A stretch of 23,211 bases of DNA from an uncultured Eubacterium sp. (GTDB taxonomy: Bacteria; Bacillota; Clostridia; Lachnospirales; Lachnospiraceae), in assembly GCA_900545725.1 (NCBI GenBank), contig URAI01000031.1:1-23211 (forward strand), read 5' to 3'. The stretch's first letter is position 1; each line of letters begins with the position of its first letter. The notes under the pieces are model-generated. The model searched no databases, was not told the origin of the DNA, and was given only the letters and a program-made list of their open reading frames with translations. This document shows, piece by piece, positions 6,266 through 13,367 of this stretch. The translations under genes and the position numbers were made by a program.

Positions 6266-7018
6266 ATGCAGTCACTATTTATAGCTCTTTCGATGTATTC
6301 TAAAATACCTGTACCGGGAGTGGAATGGAATGAAAAAAATATGAAATATGCATTGTGCTTTTTTCCGGTAGTCGGTGTTATTATCGGAGCAGTACAATAT
6401 CTTTTTTTTATGCTATGCAATATGACAGGGCTGGGCAATCTTTTTAAAAGCCTGATTGCTGCTGTTATCCCTGTTGTTATAACAGGAGGTATTCACATGG
6501 ATGGATATCTTGACACGGTTGATGCCATATGTTCATATGCTGATAAAGATAAAAGGCTTGAGATACTTAAAGATCCGGATTCGGGGGCATTTGCAATAAT
6601 ATATGGAATTGTATATTTTATATGCTGTGTGGCATGCTTTAGTGAGCTTGATAATGCTGCAGTTATATTTGTATGTATGGGCTATGCAATATCGAGAACT
6701 CTTAGTGCGTTAAGTATTGCGGCATTTCCTAAAGCTAAGAATACGGGGCTTGTTGCAGCATTTCAGGATGGGGCGCATAGAAGAAATGTTACGGTTATAA
6801 TGTGTATATATATTATTGCGGAATTTATTATAACATTGATTACAGGTGGTGCAGCTGCTGCAATTATTATGTTTATCACGGCAGGAGTTGCATTTTTAAT
6901 ACATTACAGATTATGTATGAGTAAATTTGGAGGAATAACAGGTGATCTTGCAGGATTTTTCCTTCAGATATGTGAACTTATGATACTTGCAGTATTTATG
7001 ATATTTTTTAAGTTCTAA
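6266..7018 (+). CDS. cobS: Adenosylcobinamide-GDP ribazoletransferase / cobalamin synthase (CobS)
   Basis: CobS is the integral membrane enzyme that joins adenosylcobinamide-GDP to alpha-ribazole or its phosphate, completing the lower loop. The 250-residue protein is normal in length and strongly hydrophobic, with about six membrane segments. Family motifs are clear: MYSKIPVPGVEW near the N-terminus, GGIHMDGYLDTVDA (about 72-85), ILKDPDSGAFAIIYG with acidic metal-binding residues, and GITGDLAGFFLQICELMIL near the C-terminus. ATG 6266 matches the usual family start, but no ribosome site precedes it; the nearest good one serves a 7-codon ORF upstream. Translation may depend on reinitiation or on a leaderless or structured 5' end. 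The cobU stop is 161 nt upstream. Confidence 0.94.
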   Translation: MQSLFIALSMYSKIPVPGVEWNEKNMKYALCFFPVVGVIIGAVQYLFFMLCNMTGLGNLFKSLIAAVIPVVITGGIHMDGYLDTVDAICSYADKDKRLEILKDPDSGAFAIIYGIVYFICCVACFSELDNAAVIFVCMGYAISRTLSALSIAAFPKAKNTGLVAAFQDGAHRRNVTVIMCIYIIAEFIITLITGGAAAAIIMFITAGVAFLIHYRLCMSKFGGITGDLAGFFLQICELMILAVFMIFFKF

Positions 7019-7083
7019 CTGCAAATAAACGTATGTTTTTCTTTTAATCCAATGTTAATTCTAAAAAAGGAAGGTTAAGTAAC

Positions 7084-7557
7084 GTGAAGAAAATACTTAT
7101 TATAGGCGGATGCTCTCAGGGAAAGACAGCATTTGCAAAGAAAAATTTCAAAGAATATAATATTGACCTTTCATCATATGACAGTTTCATGCAAAGATTA
7201 ATGGAAACCAGTATTGATAAGACAGATGATGACATAAATAATGATACATATGATAATATGGATGACAACATAAATAATTATATATATGATGATACGCAGG
7301 GATTTTTTATAGACAATTTTCATATTCTTATGAAAAATATGCTTGATAATAATGCCGGTTATAAGATGCTTGTTACTAAGCTGGTACAGAAAAAGGGCTG
7401 GCTTGTAATCTCTGATGAAATAGGCTGTGGTTTAGTGCCAATTGAAGCATGTGATAGAAGATGGCGCGAAGAAACCGGAAGGATGCTTACCCTTATTGCA
7501 GGTTATTCAGATGAAGTATATCGTATATTCAGTGGTATTGCACAGAGAATAAAATAA
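7084..7557 (+). CDS. Second CobU-like protein, shortened and lacking the guanylylation His block
   Basis: The 157-residue product starts at GTG 7084 after AAGGAAGG. It opens with MKKILIIGGCSQGKTAF, a CobU-type P-loop (residues 8-15), and closes with VISDEIGCGLVPIEACDRRW, GRMLTLIAGYSDEVYRIFSGI and AQRIK, clearly the CobU C-terminal half and in fact closer to the common consensus (vsNEvG.GivP...R.fr...G..N) than the first CobU. The middle is different: the RHRxxR segment with the guanylylated His is absent and is replaced by an Asp/Asn-rich linker (about 45-72) built from an imperfect tandem repeat. It may be a kinase-only or regulatory paralogue, possibly acting with CobU. Complementation between the two is inference. 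Confidence 0.75.
   Translation: MKKILIIGGCSQGKTAFAKKNFKEYNIDLSSYDSFMQRLMETSIDKTDDDINNDTYDNMDDNINNYIYDDTQGFFIDNFHILMKNMLDNNAGYKMLVTKLVQKKGWLVISDEIGCGLVPIEACDRRWREETGRMLTLIAGYSDEVYRIFSGIAQRIK
7228..7296 (+). repeat. Imperfect tandem repeat inside the CobU-like gene
   Basis: Two adjacent units, 7228-7260 and 7261-7296 (33 and 36 nt), both begin GATGACA and share ATAAATAAT then ATATGAT. They encode DDINNDTYDNM and DDNINNYIYDDT. The repeat is in frame and forms the Asp/Asn-rich linker, pointing to growth by tandem duplication. Confidence 0.75.
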
Positions 7558-7657
7558 AGATTGATAAGAAAAATAGTTGCTGTGGAATTAGGATTAGTGT
7601 GGAAAATGAGCGTAAGAATGATTAATGTGAGAGAATGACAGCAGAATGGAGAATAAC

Positions 7658-8626
7658 ATGTTACAAGCCTTAGCAGCCTGTATAACAGGTTTTATTATAG
7701 ATTTAATACTTGGAGATCCTTATTGGTTTAAATGGCATCCTATAAGACTCATTGGCAATTTGATAACATTCACGGAAAGAATAACAAGAAAGATATTTTC
7801 CAAAAACAAGAATGGAGAACTTGCGGCAGGAGCTGTAACGGCAGTTGTGGTCACAGCTGTTTCGGTAACAATTCCATTTATAATAATAAGGCTGTGTGAT
7901 TATTTAAGTCCATATCTGTCATTTGTTGTGCAGAGTATTATGTGCTATTTTATATTTGCATTAAAATCATTAAAAACAGAGAGCATGAAGGTGTATTATG
8001 CATTGGAAAATGATGGCATAGAAGCCGGCAGACATGCTGTATCGATGATAGTTGGAAGAGATACTGAATGTCTTGATGAAAAGGGAGTAATTAAGGCAGC
8101 AGTTGAAACAGTCGCAGAAAATTCAAGTGATGGAATAATTGCACCATTAATATTTATGATGTTATTCGGAGCATGTGGAGGTTTCTTTTATAAAGCTGTT
8201 AATACAATGGATTCAATGATTGGCTATAAAAATGATAAATATCTGTACTTTGGACGTGTTGCAGCTAAGGCTGATGATATTGTCAATTTTATTCCGGCGA
8301 GAATATCGGCAATATTTATTATAATGGCAGCATTTATTCTTCCTGACTTTGACGGAAAAGAAAGCTATCGTATATTTAAAAGAGACAGAATGAAAAGCTC
8401 CAGCCCTAATTCAGCGCAGACAGAAGCAGCATGTGCAGGAGCTATGAACATCCAGCTTCTAGGCGATGCTTATTATTTTGGGAAACTATACAAAAAGCAG
8501 ACCATAGGTGAACCGGTAAGAGAAATTGAAAGAAAAGATATAATAAGGGTCAACAGACTGTTGTATGTTATGGTATTTCTGGCAATGATTATATTTTCTG
8601 CAATAAAATTATTAGTTGTTATTTAA
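7658..8626 (+). CDS. cbiB: Adenosylcobinamide-phosphate synthase (CbiB)
   Basis: CbiB is an inner-membrane enzyme that attaches aminopropanol phosphate (made by CobD) to adenosylcobyric acid. From ATG 7658 it has 322 residues, normal for the family. Visible motifs are GDPYWFKWHPIRLIGN near the N-terminus, AVETVAENSSDGIIAPLIF, NTMDSMIGYKNDKYLYFGRVAAKADDI cut at the conserved Tyr/Asp region, and SSPNSAQTEAACAGAMNIQLLG. Several hydrophobic segments match the membrane topology. An in-frame ATG at 7646 forms part of the ribosome site (ATGGAG), so 7658 is the better start. The 100-nt gap before it contains no recognisable gene. Confidence 0.95.
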   Translation: MLQALAACITGFIIDLILGDPYWFKWHPIRLIGNLITFTERITRKIFSKNKNGELAAGAVTAVVVTAVSVTIPFIIIRLCDYLSPYLSFVVQSIMCYFIFALKSLKTESMKVYYALENDGIEAGRHAVSMIVGRDTECLDEKGVIKAAVETVAENSSDGIIAPLIFMMLFGACGGFFYKAVNTMDSMIGYKNDKYLYFGRVAAKADDIVNFIPARISAIFIIMAAFILPDFDGKESYRIFKRDRMKSSSPNSAQTEAACAGAMNIQLLGDAYYFGKLYKKQTIGEPVREIERKDIIRVNRLLYVMVFLAMIIFSAIKLLVVI

Positions 8627-8693
8627 AAATGAAAATTAACTGTATCTAATACTATGATATAAAATAGCTATGAAAGAATAGAGGTGATATAAG

Positions 8694-9803
8694 TTGAAAG
8701 CATCTGATATTTTAAACACATATAATAATGCCCATGGTGGAGATATTTATAAATATGATAATATTCTTGATTTTTCGGCAAATGTCAACCCAAATGGAAC
8801 GCCACAGTCTGTAAAAGATACAATTATTGGAAGTCTTGATAATATTGCGGCATATCCTCAGATATATTGTGACAGATTAAGACATAGTATTGCAGATTAT
8901 TATAATGCTTATATTGGGGATGGTATAAATCTTACAGATAATAATATTATCTGTGGAAATGGTGCGGCTGACTTAATATACAGATATGCACTTGCCATAA
9001 AACCATCTAAGGCGGTACTTGTCTCTCCTTGCTTTTGTGAATATGAAGAAGCTCTACAGTGTTGCGGATGTAATAATATCATACATTATATGCTTGATAC
9101 GCAGGACTTTGTAATTAAAAAAGATATATGCAGTCTGCTGGATTGTGACGTTGATATTATTTTCCTATGTAATCCTAATAATCCTACAGGAATTAATATT
9201 CCACCTGATATAATCTGTGGTATTTTAACAGAGTGTGAAAAAAACAAGATAAATGTATTTATTGATGAATGTTTTCTGGATTTTCTTAATGATGATAAAG
9301 AAAGAACATGTATCAAAGAAATTAATCGATATAACAATCTGTTTATTTTAAGGGCATTTACAAAAATCTATGCCATGGCAGGGATAAGGCTTGGTTATGG
9401 AATTACCTACAATTACGGTCTCATTAATAAAATGTATAAAAGCGGTGCACCATGGAATGTATCAACAATCGCACAGGCAGCAGGAATAGCAGCACTTAAT
9501 GAGAAAGATTATATTGACAGTACAAGACTTCTTATAAACAAAGAAAAGCAATATATATATAATGAGTTTGACAGGCTTAAAATAAAGTATTGGAAAGGCT
9601 CGGCTGACTATATATTTTTTAAGGCTAAGAATAATTTGAAGGAAGACCTTATAAAAATGGGAATACTTATAAGGGACTGCAGCAATTATTATAATCTTAC
9701 AGACGGATATTACAGGATTGCTGTAAAAAAACATGATGATAATGAAAGACTTATAAATGCATTGAAATACATATTTAATATTTATTTAGGAAATGGAGTT
9801 TAA
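8694..9803 (+). CDS. cobD: L-threonine-O-3-phosphate decarboxylase (CobD)
   Basis: This PLP enzyme makes (R)-1-amino-2-propanol phosphate, the substrate CbiB uses. The 369-residue protein is a fold-type I aminotransferase relative. ILDFSANVNPNGTP, FLCNPNNPTG (about 157-166), FIDECFLDF and RAFTKIYAMAGIRLGYG are visible, with Lys224 as the expected PLP lysine. The N-terminal 'HGGdiykyd...DFSANVNP' block is typical of the CobC/CobD branch, which separates it from histidinol-phosphate aminotransferase. The start is TTG 8694: a perfect GAGGTGAT (8681-8688) lies 5 nt upstream and no better start is near. It lies between cbiB and cobQ, and its stop is one base before the cobQ start. Confidence 0.93.
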   Translation: MKASDILNTYNNAHGGDIYKYDNILDFSANVNPNGTPQSVKDTIIGSLDNIAAYPQIYCDRLRHSIADYYNAYIGDGINLTDNNIICGNGAADLIYRYALAIKPSKAVLVSPCFCEYEEALQCCGCNNIIHYMLDTQDFVIKKDICSLLDCDVDIIFLCNPNNPTGINIPPDIICGILTECEKNKINVFIDECFLDFLNDDKERTCIKEINRYNNLFILRAFTKIYAMAGIRLGYGITYNYGLINKMYKSGAPWNVSTIAQAAGIAALNEKDYIDSTRLLINKEKQYIYNEFDRLKIKYWKGSADYIFFKAKNNLKEDLIKMGILIRDCSNYYNLTDGYYRIAVKKHDDNERLINALKYIFNIYLGNGV

Positions 9804-9804
9804 G

Positions 9805-11409
9805 ATGGCAAAATCTATAATGATTCAGGGTACAATGTCTAATGCCGGCAAGAGTCTTTTAGTGGCAGGGCTTTGCAGGGCATTTTATCAGGATGGTTAC
9901 AGGGTTGCACCGTTTAAGTCACAGAATATGGCTCTTAATTCGTACATAACCCAAGATGGCTATGAGATGGGACGGGCACAGGTAATGCAGGCAGAAGCCG
10001 CAGGAATTGAGCCTGATATAGATATGAATCCTATACTTTTAAAGCCTACCAGTAATATAGGCTCACAGGTGATTATAAATGGCAGGGTTGAAGGTAATAT
10101 GAAAGCCATGCAGTATTATAAAGAAAAAACAAAATATATACCGGATATAATGAATGCCTATGAAAGATTGTCAGCTAAAAATGACATTATTGTACTTGAG
10201 GGAGCAGGAAGTCCGGCAGAGATTAATCTTAAGGATAATGATATTGTCAATATGGGAATGGCAAAAATGGCACATTCACCTGTACTGCTTGCAGGGGATA
10301 TCGACAGAGGTGGTGTATTTGCACAATTATATGGAACTATTGCACTTCTTGAGGATACTGAAAGAGATTATATAAAGGGACTTATTATTAATAAATTCAG
10401 AGGGGATAAGGATATACTTATGCCGGGCATTGATATGTTACAGGAACGCTGTAAAAAGAAAGTTCTAGGTGTCATACCGTATATTAATGTTGATATTGAT
10501 GATGAGGACAGCTTATCAGAACGATTTAAAAAGAAGAAACACACAGGTCTTATAGATATTGCTGTAATCAGACTTCCAAGGATATCTAATTTTACTGATT
10601 TTAATATATTTGAATGTTTTGAAGAGGTCAATGTCAATTATGTAACATCACCGGGAGAGCTTAATAATCCTGATATGATAATTATTCCCGGTACTAAAAA
10701 TACTATTGAAGATCTTATGTGGATGCGCCAGTCAGGCATTGAAGCCAGAATACTAAAAGCCGCTTCTGAAAATACTATTATATTTGGAATATGCGGAGGC
10801 TACCAGATGTTAGGTGAGACTATCAGTGACCCACAGGGAATGGAGCATAAAGGAAGTATTAAGGGATTAGGTCTTCTTCCTGTTAATACAGTATTTGAAA
10901 ATGAGAAGACAAGGACAAGGGCAACAGGAGTATTTAATAATATAAAAGGTATATTAAGCCCACTTAGTAATATGAATATAGAAGGGTATGAGATTCATAT
11001 GGGTCATACTGTGCCTGCTGCCGGATATGAGCCAATGTGTTACATATATGATGAAAATACAATGCCGGCAATATCAAAACAATATATCGACAATAAAACA
11101 AAAACGGATATTAATACACAGCCACAGACGGGTGGTGCATATAAATACAATATATCTAACAGCCCGGATGGTGCATATAAAGATAATGTATATGGAAGTT
11201 ATGTTCATGGTATATTCGATGCAACAGATGTGGCAAGGACTATAATAATGACTCTTCTTAAAGAAAAAGGATATGACTGTAAGAATGTAAAAGTATTTGA
11301 CATTGAAGAGTATAAACAAAAGCAGTATGATATTTTAGCAGATGCCATAAGGCAGTCGATGGATATGGAAAGAGTATATGATATACTTGATAAAGGAATG
11401 AATGATTAG
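9805..11409 (+). CDS. cobQ: Cobyric acid synthase (CobQ/CbiP)
   Basis: CobQ performs four glutamine-dependent amidations (b, d, e, g) on adenosylcobyrinic acid a,c-diamide. From ATG 9805 the protein is 534 residues, slightly longer than the usual ~490-510. The N-terminal ATPase domain shows MIQGTMSNAGKSLLVAGLCR, APFKSQNMALNSY and EGAGSPAEINL. The C-terminal glutaminase has IIPGTKNTIEDL, the nucleophile in FGICGGYQMLG (Cys330) and YGSYVHGIFD (His468). An Asn/Thr-rich insertion of about 40 residues (roughly 415-456) precedes the His motif and contains a repeated GAYK unit. An in-frame ATG at 9793 is part of the ATGGAG ribosome site and would overlap cobD; 9805 is preferred. Confidence 0.96.
   Translation: MAKSIMIQGTMSNAGKSLLVAGLCRAFYQDGYRVAPFKSQNMALNSYITQDGYEMGRAQVMQAEAAGIEPDIDMNPILLKPTSNIGSQVIINGRVEGNMKAMQYYKEKTKYIPDIMNAYERLSAKNDIIVLEGAGSPAEINLKDNDIVNMGMAKMAHSPVLLAGDIDRGGVFAQLYGTIALLEDTERDYIKGLIINKFRGDKDILMPGIDMLQERCKKKVLGVIPYINVDIDDEDSLSERFKKKKHTGLIDIAVIRLPRISNFTDFNIFECFEEVNVNYVTSPGELNNPDMIIIPGTKNTIEDLMWMRQSGIEARILKAASENTIIFGICGGYQMLGETISDPQGMEHKGSIKGLGLLPVNTVFENEKTRTRATGVFNNIKGILSPLSNMNIEGYEIHMGHTVPAAGYEPMCYIYDENTMPAISKQYIDNKTKTDINTQPQTGGAYKYNISNSPDGAYKDNVYGSYVHGIFDATDVARTIIMTLLKEKGYDCKNVKVFDIEEYKQKQYDILADAIRQSMDMERVYDILDKGMND
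11134..11205 (+). repeat. Imperfect 36-nt tandem repeat inside cobQ
   Basis: GGTGCATATAAA occurs at 11134-11145 and again at 11170-11181, exactly 36 nt (12 codons) apart. The units encode GAYKYNISNSPD and GAYKDNVYGSYV. The first unit is part of the non-conserved insertion; the second leads into the conserved SYVHG motif. Confidence 0.6.
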
Positions 11410-11423
11410 GAATGGAGATTAGT

Positions 11424-12065
11424 GTGAAAAATTATATTGGTAATATAGAATTAGAACAGGTGCTTCCAAAAGAGATTGAAAAGAGAAGCTTTGAAATTAT
11501 AACAGAAGAACTGAAAGGCAGGACATTCCCAAAGGATATTGAGCCTGTTGTAAAAAGAGCTATACATACATCTGCGGATTTTGACTATGCGGATAATCTG
11601 TGTTTTTCTGACGGTGTTGTTGACATTATCAAGGATGCAATCCGTAGTGGAGCGTGTATTGTTACTGATACACAGATGGCAAAGTCAGGGATTAATAAAA
11701 AAATACTTGCTTCTCATGGTGGTGAGGTATATTGTTTTATGAGCGATGAAGATGTGGCAATTGAAGCAGCAGAAAGAAAGCTTACAAGGGCTGCAATAAG
11801 TATGGAAAAGGCCTGCAGTATAGATAAGAAGCTTATATTTGCAATAGGAAATGCACCTACGGCGCTTGTAGAACTCTATGAACTTATTAAGGAAGACAAA
11901 ATAAATCCTGTGGCTATAATTGGTGTACCGGTAGGTTTTGTAAATGTAGTACAGTCAAAAGAGCTTATAATGAAAGCAGGTGTGCCATATATAGTTGCAA
12001 GAGGGCGAAAGGGCGGAAGTAATGTGGCAGCAGCTATATGCAATGCCATATTATATAATATGTAA
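11424..12065 (+). CDS. cbiC: Precorrin-8X methylmutase / cobalt-precorrin-8 methylmutase (CbiC)
   Basis: CbiC moves a methyl group from C-11 to C-12 to give (cobalt-)hydrogenobyrinate/cobyrinate. From GTG 11424 the protein has 213 residues, typical of the family. IEKRSFEIITEEL, the catalytic block KRAIHTSADFDYADNL (His48), CIVTDTQMAKSGI, and AIGNAPTALVEL with GVPVGFVNVVQSKE are all conserved. The in-frame ATG at 11412 sits inside the ribosome site ATGGAG, so GTG, 6 nt after GGAG, is the likelier start; a start at 11412 would add four residues. The initiation region is identical over 21 nt to that of the hemC fusion gene. Confidence 0.94.
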   Translation: MKNYIGNIELEQVLPKEIEKRSFEIITEELKGRTFPKDIEPVVKRAIHTSADFDYADNLCFSDGVVDIIKDAIRSGACIVTDTQMAKSGINKKILASHGGEVYCFMSDEDVAIEAAERKLTRAAISMEKACSIDKKLIFAIGNAPTALVELYELIKEDKINPVAIIGVPVGFVNVVQSKELIMKAGVPYIVARGRKGGSNVAAAICNAILYNM

Positions 12066-12096
12066 TGGTTTGAAAAAATAATTAGGAGAAGTGGAA

Positions 12097-13338
12097 ATGG
12101 AATTACAAATGATTGGGATTGACTATGAACATGCAGATATTGATATCAGGTCTGTATTTTCTTTTCAACATCATGCAACCTGCGATATTCTGGAATATAT
12201 TAAAGAAAATAGTGATATAAGCGGCGCTGTTCTTATATCTACCTGTAACAGAACGGAGCTTTATATAAGCTGCCGTAAGTATATTGACAACCTTAAGGAG
12301 CAGTTATGTTTTCTTGGCAATGTGCCATATGATAAATATTCTTCGTACATGATCCAGCGTGAAAATGACGATGTTATATATCATCTGTTCAGGCTTGCGT
12401 GTGGCATGAAATCCAAGATATTTGGCGAAGACCAGATTATAACACAAGTGAAAAATGCCCTTGCTACGGCAAGGGAAGCGCAGACCACTGACCCTGTACT
12501 TGAAAGACTGTTTCAGACGGCAATAACTGCTGCCAAAAAAGTCAAATCTACAGTGCGCCTTACGGCTGTTGAAAATTCAGTTATATATGAATTAAAAAAA
12601 GTACTCGATAAGGACTTTAAAAGTATAGAGGGGCTTAAATGCATGGTGATTGGTAATGGTGAGATAGGCCGTCTTGCAGCAGACTTTATGGTTCAGCAAA
12701 AAGCAGATGTCACAGTTACTATCCGTAATTACAAGACAAGACAGGTTAAAGTTCCAAACGGCTGTAATATTATAGATTACAGGGACAGGTATAAGATAAT
12801 AGCTGACTCTGATATTATAATAAGTGCTACGACAAGTCCCCACTATACTGTAAAGTATAACGAATGTCATACGTTATTTGAAGATGGACATTTCAGGGTT
12901 ATGGCAGACCTTGCAGTACCAAGAGACATTTCACCTGAATTTTCAGATAATCCGTACATTCAGTTATATGACATTGATATGTTAGGTGGAACTAACATGG
13001 GTGCAGATAATGAAGCTGTTAAATTTGCTGATTCGATTATTGATGAATATATAAGGCGGTTTCAAGCGGATGAAGATGTCAAGCAGTATATAGAAGCAAT
13101 ACAGGTTATAGGCGAACTTGCAGGAGAATTGACATATAACAGAATTGAAAGGGATATACATGATATATCTACAGATAATGATAGATATTCTGACAAAGCA
13201 TTAAAAGATATTATAAGTGACGGTACAAAAAGAACTGTTACATCCATGCTTTTCAATCTGAAAAAACATTTGCCGGAAGAATACTGGGCTGCATGTATAG
13301 AAGCTATCAGAGAGGATATGCAGGAAAAGGATATTTAA
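12097..13338 (+). CDS. hemA: Glutamyl-tRNA reductase (HemA)
   Basis: HemA reduces glutamyl-tRNA to glutamate-1-semialdehyde, the first committed step of tetrapyrrole synthesis by the C5 route. From ATG 12097 (AGGAGAA at 12084-12090) it has 413 residues, the usual size. The catalytic cysteine is Cys50 in ISTCNRTELY. GMKSKIFGEDQIITQVKNA, then the NADPH-binding domain with CMVIGNGEIGRLAADF and SATTSPHYTV, and MADLAVPRDISPEF are family blocks. The C-terminal dimerisation helix region includes an Asp/Asn-rich segment (IHDISTDNDRYSD). A GTG at 12091 in the same frame is too close to the ribosome site. Its place in a corrinoid operon suggests precursor supply for B12. Confidence 0.95.
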   Translation: MELQMIGIDYEHADIDIRSVFSFQHHATCDILEYIKENSDISGAVLISTCNRTELYISCRKYIDNLKEQLCFLGNVPYDKYSSYMIQRENDDVIYHLFRLACGMKSKIFGEDQIITQVKNALATAREAQTTDPVLERLFQTAITAAKKVKSTVRLTAVENSVIYELKKVLDKDFKSIEGLKCMVIGNGEIGRLAADFMVQQKADVTVTIRNYKTRQVKVPNGCNIIDYRDRYKIIADSDIIISATTSPHYTVKYNECHTLFEDGHFRVMADLAVPRDISPEFSDNPYIQLYDIDMLGGTNMGADNEAVKFADSIIDEYIRRFQADEDVKQYIEAIQVIGELAGELTYNRIERDIHDISTDNDRYSDKALKDIISDGTKRTVTSMLFNLKKHLPEEYWAACIEAIREDMQEKDI

Positions 13339-13367
13339 TTAACTGTAATTCAGGAATGGAGATTAGT

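Noticed and set aside
13293..13367. Longer start of the hemC fusion overlapping hemA
   Set aside because: The added residues are out-of-frame hemA sequence and the GTG at 13368 has a good ribosome site.
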